From CAZCQG01 sp964500775 (GTDB taxonomy: Bacteria; Campylobacterota; Campylobacteria; Campylobacterales; CAZCQG01): 15,509 nt of DNA. The stretch is taken from positions 1 through 15,509 of the forward strand of contig CAZCQG010000051.1 of the NCBI GenBank assembly GCA_964500775.1. The letters run 5' to 3'. Positions within the stretch are counted from its first letter, which is position 1. Each line of letters starts with the position of its first letter. Positions 1-6,370 of the stretch are shown piece by piece. The notes below the pieces were generated by a model, which was not told the origin of the DNA, did no database searches, and saw only the letters and a list, made by a program, of their open reading frames with translations. The position numbers and the translations under genes are program-made.

Positions 1-1297
1 GGCTGTTTTGTTTTTTGCGTTAGGGGGATACGGTTGGTTTGCGAGCGTGCTTCACAGTGCCTATTTTGTACGGGCTTTGGTGGCTGATGAAATCAATAAC
101 TCTTTTAAATACTATGAAGTCGTAAATACGGTCAGAGAAGCAGGGCAGATTCCTTTTGAGACGTTTGCCGCAAGAATCAGCGGGAATGAAATCGCGCTTT
201 TCTTTTCAACCATAGGATACGTTTTGTTGTCGATGCGCTACAGGGTATTTTTGCTTGCTTTGCCGATGGTAGCATTAGGATTTTTTGCCGTACAAGGGGG
301 GTTACGGTTTACTGTTTTTGCAGTTCCTTTCGTGTCGCTCGGAGCCGGTTATTTACTGTATTTGCTTGGAGATAAGGCAGGAGGTCTACTAAAACCGATA
401 GTCTTACTTGTGGGTTCTGCGGCATTGCTATTTCCAAATGTTAAACATATCAAAGAGTATAGGGTGCCGATAGTTTTTGAAAAAAATGAAGTCACCGTGC
501 TAGATAGATTAAAAAGTATCGCCGATAGGGAAGATTACGTGATAGCTTGGTGGGATTATGGGTATCCTATCAGATACTATAGCGATGTTAAAACAATAAT
601 CGATGGTGCAAAGCACAGCGGCAGTCAAAACTATACCGTTAGCTTTGCCCTTGCTTTCCCTAATGAAGAGGCTGCGGCAAATATGATGAGACTTGATGCG
701 GAATTTACCGAAAAATCGTTCACAAAAAATTATCTTAGTTTTGAAGGAATGCTTCAAGAGTATAAGTATTCAGTCCCTGATGATTTTATCGCCGCAATTT
801 CAAACCCCGATTTTAAACTCCCCGAAAAAACAAGAGATGTTTATCTCTATCTCCCTTATAGAATGATGGAGATATATCCTACGGTTCAGATATTTTCGGC
901 GGTCGATCCTTTGAGCGGTCAAGTGCGCAAGCAACCGTTTTTTTATTACGCCGATAAATACCAAGATGCGGGGAATGTCATTGACCTCGGAGGAGGGATA
1001 CGGCTTTTGAAAGATAAAAACGCCGTTCAAATAGGGCAAAATATCGTTCCGTTAAACAGTTTTTTCCTCACTCGATACGATAATCAAGGACAGCTGCACG
1101 TGCAGAAGCAGACGATAAATCCAAACTCTCCCGTTAGCGTGATTTTTTTGCAAAGCTATAGAGCATTTCTAGTCGTGGATAATGAAACACTCAATTCGCC
1201 GTATATAAGAATGTTTGTTTTAGAACAATACAATCACGACTATTTCGAACCCGTGATTCTTACACCGCTAGCCAAAGTATTCAAGCTCAAAAAATAG
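1..1297 (+). CDS. pglB: Oligosaccharyltransferase PglB (STT3 family), 3' part
   Basis: Membrane enzyme that moves a lipid-linked oligosaccharide onto asparagine in exported proteins (general N-glycosylation) on the periplasmic side. The reading frame is open to the window edge (codons in phase with base 2), so the N-terminal half is missing; about 430 residues are visible against roughly 710 for Campylobacter PglB. Counting residue 1 at base 8: TVRE at 41-44 matches the TIxE motif of external loop 5, whose Glu is catalytic; hydrophobic segments lie at about 61-120 and 128-143; GGLRF ends at 101; the signature WWDYG is at 181-185 (bases 548-562), followed by YPIRYYSDVKT; MMEI at 286-289 sits where the bacterial MxxI sequon-binding motif is expected. 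The C-terminal end KVFKLKK also resembles PglB. It overlaps the 3' end of convergent uvrC by 11 bp. No glycan-synthesis genes are visible, so the glycan is unknown. Confidence 0.93.
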   Translation, partial: AVLFFALGGYGWFASVLHSAYFVRALVADEINNSFKYYEVVNTVREAGQIPFETFAARISGNEIALFFSTIGYVLLSMRYRVFLLALPMVALGFFAVQGGLRFTVFAVPFVSLGAGYLLYLLGDKAGGLLKPIVLLVGSAALLFPNVKHIKEYRVPIVFEKNEVTVLDRLKSIADREDYVIAWWDYGYPIRYYSDVKTIIDGAKHSGSQNYTVSFALAFPNEEAAANMMRLDAEFTEKSFTKNYLSFEGMLQEYKYSVPDDFIAAISNPDFKLPEKTRDVYLYLPYRMMEIYPTVQIFSAVDPLSGQVRKQPFFYYADKYQDAGNVIDLGGGIRLLKDKNAVQIGQNIVPLNSFFLTRYDNQGQLHVQKQTINPNSPVSVIFLQSYRAFLVVDNETLNSPYIRMFVLEQYNHDYFEPVILTPLAKVFKLKK

Positions 1298-3086
1298 CGA
1301 GCAAGTTTTCTGCACTTTTTTTGCCGATGAGGGGTGAAAGCTCCTCTATCTCGGCATTGCGTATCGCCTCGAAGCTACCGAAATAATCGAGCAGCTTTTT
1401 GAGCTTAGCTTCGCTCACCCCTTTTGCCTTCAACACTTCTAGTTCTTTATCCTGTTTGGCCTTTTGTTTTCTATGGAATTCGATAGCAAATCTATGCGCC
1501 TCATCCCGCAATTTTTGGAGAAACTGCAACCGTTTGTCGTTTGTTTTGAGCTCCAGCTTTCCCTCTCGCGTGTAGAGTATGTCTTGCGCCGCACCCTTGG
1601 CTCTATGGGCTTTGGCGTCTATTTTCTCCTTGGCGATTGCGATGACATCTACATTCGCGCCGCAGCTTTGGATGATAGCTTGCGCGATGTTGAGTTGCCC
1701 TTTGCCGCCATCTAGCACCCAAAGGTCGGGCGGAGGATTTTTCTCAAAGGAATCGACCCGTTTTTTGAGCATTTCATCCATCATAGAATAATCGTCGTGC
1801 GATTCCAAGTTATAGTGTCTATAAGATTCTTTGATAAATCCATCTTCGTATACGACCATAGAACCTACGCGAGCCGTACCGAAAAGCATCGAAGTGTCGA
1901 ATATCTCTATTCTATAAGGGGTGTTTTGTAGGTTGAGCAGCGTTTGGAGAGAATCTTTTATCTCTTTTTCGCCGTCGTCTCTTTTGATTCTAAGCAACTC
2001 TTCACCGTTTTTTTCCGCTATTGCGAGGAGACTTTTTTTATGACCGATTTTCGGAGTGACGATCTTTACCCGTTTTTCGAGGTTTTTTGAAATAAGATTT
2101 TCTATTTCCGCCTGCTCGGCAAGCCCTATTGAAATAAGAATCTCATCGGGCGGTAACGGAGTAGATTCCGTATAAAAATTGAGTATCGCTCGCTCATAAA
2201 CCTCTTCTAAATCAATCTCTTCATCGCTTTTGAAATAGCTATCGGTGCTTGAGATGATTTTCCCCTCCCGCATAAACATCCGCACGATGACCGAAGTGTC
2301 ACCTTTTGTCGTTACCGAGATGATGTCAAGATTCTCGATTTTTGCACTATCAAAGGCGCTGAAATCTTTGATCGAAGCGATTTTAGCGATGGTGTCTCGT
2401 AGCTTTGCCGCCTCTTCGTAGCGCTCAAACTCTGCGAGACGTACCATTTTTTGTTCAAGTTTTTTGCATAGACTTTTGAGATTCTTTATCTCCCCCATCG
2501 CTTCTTGGAGTATCTCTCGGTAACTGTTTTTATCGACAAGCCCTTCGCACGGAGCGAGGCATTTTTTTATCTGGTAAAACAAGCACGCTTTCCTCCCTTT
2601 GAGGCAGCTAGATTTTTGTACCAACGGAAACGTGTCGTAGATTCCCTCTAAAATCTCCCTCGCGCCGCTCGTAAACGGACCGAAATAAAGCACTCCTTTC
2701 TCTTTCACGATTTTACGGGTGATCTCAAATCTCGGAAAGTCGTTTGAAGTATTTACGTAGATATAAGGAAACGTCTTGTCGTCACGGAGTAAAATATTAT
2801 ATTTGGGTTTGAGCTGTTTGATGAGGGAGTTTTCTAATATAAGTGCACCCTCTTCGCCGTCGGTTAGGATATATTTCAGAAAGTGCGCTTGAGAGAGCAT
2901 CTTTTTTATTCTAGGGCTAAGATTGTATGCGGGTTGCAATTGCGGCGTAAAGCGAAAATAACTTTTGACCCGTTTTTTGAGAGATTTGGCTTTTCCTATA
3001 TACAGCAATCTTTGCTGCGCGTCGAAGTACTGATAGATTCCGCTAGAATCCGGAATATCTCGTATGGAATCTAAAAGGCTATCCAC
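1287..3086 (-). CDS. uvrC: UvrABC system protein C (excinuclease subunit C)
   Basis: Nuclease of nucleotide excision repair that cuts on both sides of a lesion marked by UvrA and UvrB. The 599 residues match the usual family length. Visible domains: N-terminal GIY-YIG nuclease (GIY at 16-18, YIG at 29-31, Arg39 and Glu85 as likely catalytic residues); four cysteines at 161, 168, 176 and 180, a spacing like that of the iron-sulfur cysteines reported for E. coli UvrC; a UVR helical motif for UvrB contact at about 205-240; RNase H-like second nuclease with Asp397, Asp437, Asp459 and His531; and C-terminal helix-hairpin-helix elements from about 558. The start is GTG, supported by GGAAGG at 3096-3101 nine bases upstream and by alignment of GIYQYF with known UvrC N-termini. 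It overlaps the upstream DUF721 gene by 8 bp, so translation is probably coupled. Confidence 0.97.
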   Translation of the reverse strand: MDSLLDSIRDIPDSSGIYQYFDAQQRLLYIGKAKSLKKRVKSYFRFTPQLQPAYNLSPRIKKMLSQAHFLKYILTDGEEGALILENSLIKQLKPKYNILLRDDKTFPYIYVNTSNDFPRFEITRKIVKEKGVLYFGPFTSGAREILEGIYDTFPLVQKSSCLKGRKACLFYQIKKCLAPCEGLVDKNSYREILQEAMGEIKNLKSLCKKLEQKMVRLAEFERYEEAAKLRDTIAKIASIKDFSAFDSAKIENLDIISVTTKGDTSVIVRMFMREGKIISSTDSYFKSDEEIDLEEVYERAILNFYTESTPLPPDEILISIGLAEQAEIENLISKNLEKRVKIVTPKIGHKKSLLAIAEKNGEELLRIKRDDGEKEIKDSLQTLLNLQNTPYRIEIFDTSMLFGTARVGSMVVYEDGFIKESYRHYNLESHDDYSMMDEMLKKRVDSFEKNPPPDLWVLDGGKGQLNIAQAIIQSCGANVDVIAIAKEKIDAKAHRAKGAAQDILYTREGKLELKTNDKRLQFLQKLRDEAHRFAIEFHRKQKAKQDKELEVLKAKGVSEAKLKKLLDYFGSFEAIRNAEIEELSPLIGKKSAENLLAIF

Positions 3087-3507
3087 CGAGGATGACCTTC
3101 CGTATCGCCTCGATTGCTTTATCGATTTTTTCGTTTTGTGCTCCGTTTTCGAAACTTCCCTGCGACCTTTCGTGATAGCGGGGTTCGGTGCTTACGGTAG
3201 GCTCTAGGGATTTTTGGTATTTGACATACCCTTTTATATTGGAGATGCCCGATAGCTGGGGGTATACCTCGCTCGCTTTCTTTAATAGCTCCTTTATTAA
3301 AGTGAGATTATAATTGAGCTCCATTAGCATCCCCGGATGGCTCAAAGCGATAAAAAGAGTATCCTCTTTTCGGTGCAAAAAAAGTATCGATTCGCCGAAT
3401 CTTTTCGGGAGCATTTTTTTTAATGCGCTAAAAATCGTTTGGTTGTTTAATTTTGAATAATGCGGAGAAGATTTTAGATGTTCAATAATAAATTGCGAAT
3501 TTTTCAT
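3079..3507 (-). CDS. DUF721 (DciA-like) protein, possible replicative helicase loader
   Basis: Small soluble protein of 142 residues. Residues about 50-95 (LFIALSHPGMLMEL, then a helix NLTLIKELLKKASEVYP and GISNIKGYVKY) look like the DUF721 fold: a beta strand of alternating hydrophobics, an EL-containing helix, then a strand. DciA proteins of this family load the DnaB helicase in bacteria without DnaC or DnaI. Residues 100-130 are polar and probably disordered, and a short basic helix ends the protein. The assignment is by pattern; helicase loading here is inference. It is the first gene of a two-gene unit with uvrC, and Campylobacter also has a small gene next to uvrC (from memory). No Shine-Dalgarno sequence precedes the ATG; an in-frame TAA four codons upstream excludes an earlier start. 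The first 30 bp overlap the start of the divergent lipoprotein gene. Confidence 0.7.
   Translation of the reverse strand: MKNSQFIIEHLKSSPHYSKLNNQTIFSALKKMLPKRFGESILFLHRKEDTLFIALSHPGMLMELNYNLTLIKELLKKASEVYPQLSGISNIKGYVKYQKSLEPTVSTEPRYHERSQGSFENGAQNEKIDKAIEAIRKVILGG
3464..3470 (+). promoter_or_regulatory. Ribosome binding site deciding the start of the small lipoprotein gene
   Basis: GGAGAAG lies seven bases upstream of the ATG at 3478. It supports translation of the 42-codon gene even though the site and the first codons sit inside the opposite-strand DUF721 gene. Confidence 0.6.
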
Positions 3508-3606
3508 ATCGTTATTTTAGCACTCATCCCCTTTTTTATAGCGGGATGCGGTTTTAAAGGCGACCCCGTTTATTCCCCGAGCAGCGCTACATTTATCCAA
3601 AAATGA
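3478..3606 (+). CDS. lptM: Tiny LptM/YifL-like lipoprotein
   Basis: A 42-residue open frame, easily missed because of its length. It starts MFNNKLRIF, continues as a hydrophobic signal segment (residues 8-21) and has a lipobox ending IAGC at 21-24. The mature part would be only 19 residues: CGFKGDPVYSPSSATFIQK. The stretch CGFKGDPVYSP closely resembles CGLKGPLYFP of E. coli LptM (YifL), a small outer-membrane lipoprotein that helps the LptD/LptE LPS pore mature. There is no Asp at +2, so outer-membrane sorting through the Lol pathway is expected. GGAGAAG seven bases upstream supports the ATG. The stop TGA overlaps the nadB ATG (ATGA), so the two are probably translationally coupled. The first 30 bp overlap the divergent DUF721 gene. 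Gene identity is well supported by motif; LptD assistance is inferred from the family. Confidence 0.78.
   Translation: MFNNKLRIFHIVILALIPFFIAGCGFKGDPVYSPSSATFIQK
3514..3519 (-). promoter_or_regulatory. Candidate -10 element for the DUF721-uvrC unit
   Basis: On the minus strand the sequence TGCTAAAAT (extended -10 form TGnTAAAAT) ends about six bases before the DUF721 ATG. If used, transcription would start at or next to the start codon, giving a leaderless or nearly leaderless message, which fits the missing ribosome binding site. The element lies inside the divergent lipoprotein gene. Prediction from sequence only. Confidence 0.4.
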
Positions 3607-5039
3607 TTTATGACGTTATCATTATAGGCTCGGGCATCTCGGGTCTTAGTTTGAGTTTTTATCTCCCCAAAGAGACAAACGCCCTGCTGCTTTGCAAAGA
3701 AGAACCTTGGGAGTGTAATACGTTCTACGCCCAAGGAGGGGTAGCGTTCTCAAAAGATGCAGCAGACATCCCGCTCCATATCAAAGATACGATAGAAGCG
3801 GGCTGCGGGGCAGGGAATCTCGAAGCGATACGATTTCTCTGCGAAAACTCCAAAGCCGCCGTCGATGACTTGATGGATGCAGGAATGGAGTTTGATCGCA
3901 ATGCTAAAGGAGAGTTGGCTTTTACCAAAGAGGGGGCGCACTCTATCAGTAGGATCGTTCATTGTAACGGTGATGCGACGGGCAGAGTGATGCATAGCTT
4001 TCTGATAGAAAAACTCAAACACCCGCTCCAAAAAAACAGTACCGTCGTGGATTTGTTGGTAGAGGATGGAATCTGCTACGGCGTTACGGTGTTTGACGGA
4101 AATGATTTTGTAAATCTTTACGCCTCAAATGTCGTCATTGCGAGTGGCGGTATAGGTTCTTTGTACCGATACAATACCAACTCGCATACGATAAGCGGCG
4201 ATTTGCAGGGACTTGTCGTAGAAAAAGGGGGGAGTTTGCAGGATGCGGAGATGTTGCAGTTTCATCCGAGCGTATACGTCAAAAATCCTTGGGCGCGAAA
4301 ATTTTTACTAAGCGAAGCGCTTCGGGGTGAGGGGGCACATATTGTAGATTCCGAAAATAAGCGCTTTTTATTCGAGTATGATTCTAGAGGTGAGCTTGCC
4401 CCTAGAGACGTGATAAGCAGAGCGATATTTGAGCACAAAAATAAGACGGGACTGGAAGTATTTCTATCTTTTGAGGCGTTCAGCAAAGAGTTTTTCGAGC
4501 GCCGTTTTCCCAATATCTACAAAAATCTCTTACAACAAGGCTATAACTTACCCGAGGACAAAGTCCCCATTTCTCCTGCATTTCACTACTCGATGGGCGG
4601 AATCAAAACCGATCTAAGCGGCAGGGTCGAAGGGATAGAGAATCTCTATGCAGTCGGCGAAGCGGCTTGCAACGGTCTGCACGGTGCGAATAGACTCGCG
4701 AGCAATTCGCTTTTAGAATCACTAGTGTTTGCAAAATGTTGCGCAAGAGAACTTATAAGTACAAATAAAGTTAAAGTCAAAAAAACATTTCCTAAATCAA
4801 ATTTTGTTTTGGTAAAATCTCAAGACCAAAAGTTCAAAGAGCGTTTGCGAGAGCTTATGTGGAACGATGTGGGGATTATTAGGACAAGAGAGGGTTTGGA
4901 GGAGGCATTAGGGGAGATTTCCGCTATGCTCAAAGCCGACATAGGTAGAATGCTCTACTTAAGACTTTTGTGTGCCAAAGAGATTGCAAAATCGGCTTTA
5001 GCGCATAAAGAATCTATCGGTGCCCATTTTCTAAAGTAG
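3603..5039 (+). CDS. nadB: L-aspartate oxidase
   Basis: FAD enzyme of the succinate dehydrogenase/fumarate reductase flavoprotein family. It oxidises L-aspartate to iminoaspartate, which NadA turns into quinolinate for NAD synthesis. Visible: the FAD-binding GSGISG at 9-14, FYAQGGVAFS at 41-50, Glu110 in KEGAHS, His221 in QFHPS, Arg268 in APRDVISRAIF, His328 in HYSMGG, Arg364 in GANRLASNSLLE, and the late FAD motif YAVGEAACNGLHG. These match the substrate-binding and catalytic residues of E. coli NadB. The EGAHS form and the GLHGANR context favour NadB over FrdA or SdhA, and there is no adjacent iron-sulfur subunit gene. At 478 residues it is shorter than E. coli NadB (540), ending right after KESIGAHF. 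An AT-rich lysine-rich linker (about 385-410) separates the catalytic core from the C-terminal helices. The start overlaps the lipoprotein stop as ATGA. Confidence 0.95.
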   Translation: MIYDVIIIGSGISGLSLSFYLPKETNALLLCKEEPWECNTFYAQGGVAFSKDAADIPLHIKDTIEAGCGAGNLEAIRFLCENSKAAVDDLMDAGMEFDRNAKGELAFTKEGAHSISRIVHCNGDATGRVMHSFLIEKLKHPLQKNSTVVDLLVEDGICYGVTVFDGNDFVNLYASNVVIASGGIGSLYRYNTNSHTISGDLQGLVVEKGGSLQDAEMLQFHPSVYVKNPWARKFLLSEALRGEGAHIVDSENKRFLFEYDSRGELAPRDVISRAIFEHKNKTGLEVFLSFEAFSKEFFERRFPNIYKNLLQQGYNLPEDKVPISPAFHYSMGGIKTDLSGRVEGIENLYAVGEAACNGLHGANRLASNSLLESLVFAKCCARELISTNKVKVKKTFPKSNFVLVKSQDQKFKERLRELMWNDVGIIRTREGLEEALGEISAMLKADIGRMLYLRLLCAKEIAKSALAHKESIGAHFLK

Positions 5040-5051
5040 TTAAATAAAATC

Positions 5052-5056
5052 AGGAG
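5052..5056 (+). promoter_or_regulatory. Ribosome binding site of nhaD
   Basis: AGGAG lies six bases before the ATG at 5063. It selects this start over the out-of-frame ATG at 5067. It is the only clear, well-spaced Shine-Dalgarno sequence within the nadB-to-hemD run, where the other genes touch or overlap. Confidence 0.7.
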
Positions 5057-5062
5057 TCAAGA

Positions 5063-6370
5063 ATGCATGAAGCGGTCAACCTAACGGGTACGTTTGTAGG
5101 GATACTTATTTTTGTGATATTCGTCGTCGGATATTACTTTATCGCGGCGGAGGAAAAATATCATATCAATAAAGCAAAACCGGCACTTATCACCGGAACG
5201 CTTATATTTATGATTCTCGGGCTTTACGGTGCTATCACGGGTAATATCGACCAACACGGTTTAGAGACGCACGTAGAGCATCTCATTCTTGAAATAACCG
5301 AGATATTCTTCTTCTTGTTTGTTGCGATGACCTATATCGAATCGCTCATCGAACGGGGCGTGTTTGAGACCCTCAAATATAAACTCGTCTCAAACGGCTA
5401 TCCATATAAAAAACTTTTTTGGGTGACGGGTTCTTTGGCATTTTTCCTTAGCCCCGTAGCGGATAACCTCACTACCGCACTTATCCTCTCGACCGTTCTT
5501 GTTACGCTCGATAAAGACAATAAGGCATTCCTGGTCCCCGGCGCAGTCAATATCGTCGTTGCCGCAAACGCAGGCGGTGCATGGAGTCCGTTTGGAGATA
5601 TTACGACCTTGATGGCGTGGACGGCGGGCAAAGCGGGATTTGTAGATTTCTTATACCTCTTCCCTGCATCATTTTTCGGATGGCTTGTGACTGCATATCT
5701 ACTTTCCCTCTCCGTCCCTGACGGTAAGCCGCACTTCGATCCGCACACTACCGAAAAATCAGAGATCAAACCGGGCGGAAAAGTGATTATCGGTTTAGGC
5801 GTATTTACGATTTTTTGTGCCGTTATGTCGCATCAAGTATTACATCTTCCTGCTATGTGGGGTATGATGTTCGGTTTGGCACTTTTAAAAGGGTATTCGT
5901 TTGCGATGAAACGAAGAAACCTCGCGAGCTTTGACGTATTTCACAATATCCGCCATATCGAGATGGATACGCTCCTCTTCTTCTTCGGAATCTTGGCTGC
6001 CGTGGGCGGCTTGCATTATGTCGGATTCCTTGACATCGCCGTCAAGCTCTATGACATCATAGGACCTAGCATCACAAACATCGGCGTGGGCTTCCTCTCT
6101 GCTATCGTAGACAACGTCCCTGTTATGTCGGCGGTACTAAAATCCAATCCGGAGATGGGTATGGATCAGTGGCTCTTGGTGACCCTTACGGCCGGTATCG
6201 GCGGTAGCTTGATTAGCTTCGGGAGTGCCGCGGGTGTCGGTGTTATGGGGAAAATGAAAGGGGTGTATACGTTCAATTCCCATCTTGCGCAAGCATGGAA
6301 AATACTCGTAGGCTATTTTCTTTCACTCGCTATTTGGTACGTACAATTTGAAATGTTAGGATTATATTAA
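5063..6370 (+). CDS. nhaD: Na+/H+ antiporter, NhaD type
   Basis: Inner-membrane secondary transporter that exchanges sodium for protons, for pH and salt balance. The 435-residue protein is largely hydrophobic with about ten or more predicted membrane segments (first at about 9-27). Typical marks of the NhaD/ArsB (ion transporter) superfamily are two inverted re-entrant motifs: SPVADNLTTALILS at 130-143 with Asp134, and SAIVDNVPVMSAVL at 346-359 with Asp350, plus NAGGAWSPFGDITTLMAW at 169-186 and the glycine/serine-rich GIGGSLISFGSAAGVG at 378-393. The paired DN motifs are the likely ion-binding core. NhaD rather than ArsB is inferred from the GAWSPFGDITT form and size. It follows nadB by 23 bp and overlaps guaA by one base (TAATG), so it is probably co-transcribed with metabolic genes to which it has no obvious biochemical link. 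Confidence 0.9.
   Translation: MHEAVNLTGTFVGILIFVIFVVGYYFIAAEEKYHINKAKPALITGTLIFMILGLYGAITGNIDQHGLETHVEHLILEITEIFFFLFVAMTYIESLIERGVFETLKYKLVSNGYPYKKLFWVTGSLAFFLSPVADNLTTALILSTVLVTLDKDNKAFLVPGAVNIVVAANAGGAWSPFGDITTLMAWTAGKAGFVDFLYLFPASFFGWLVTAYLLSLSVPDGKPHFDPHTTEKSEIKPGGKVIIGLGVFTIFCAVMSHQVLHLPAMWGMMFGLALLKGYSFAMKRRNLASFDVFHNIRHIEMDTLLFFFGILAAVGGLHYVGFLDIAVKLYDIIGPSITNIGVGFLSAIVDNVPVMSAVLKSNPEMGMDQWLLVTLTAGIGGSLISFGSAAGVGVMGKMKGVYTFNSHLAQAWKILVGYFLSLAIWYVQFEMLGLY

Noticed and set aside
1285..1321. GCTC/GAGC repeat followed by T-rich sequence as a terminator for pglB
   Set aside because: The stem is only four pairs with a ten-base loop, and the T run is separated from it by more than ten bases, so it does not meet the usual form of an intrinsic terminator.
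5041..5056. TAAAAT at 5045-5050 as a promoter for nhaD
   Set aside because: A transcript from it would start at about 5057, after the AGGAG ribosome binding site at 5052-5056, so it could not support normal nhaD translation. It is more likely chance AT richness.
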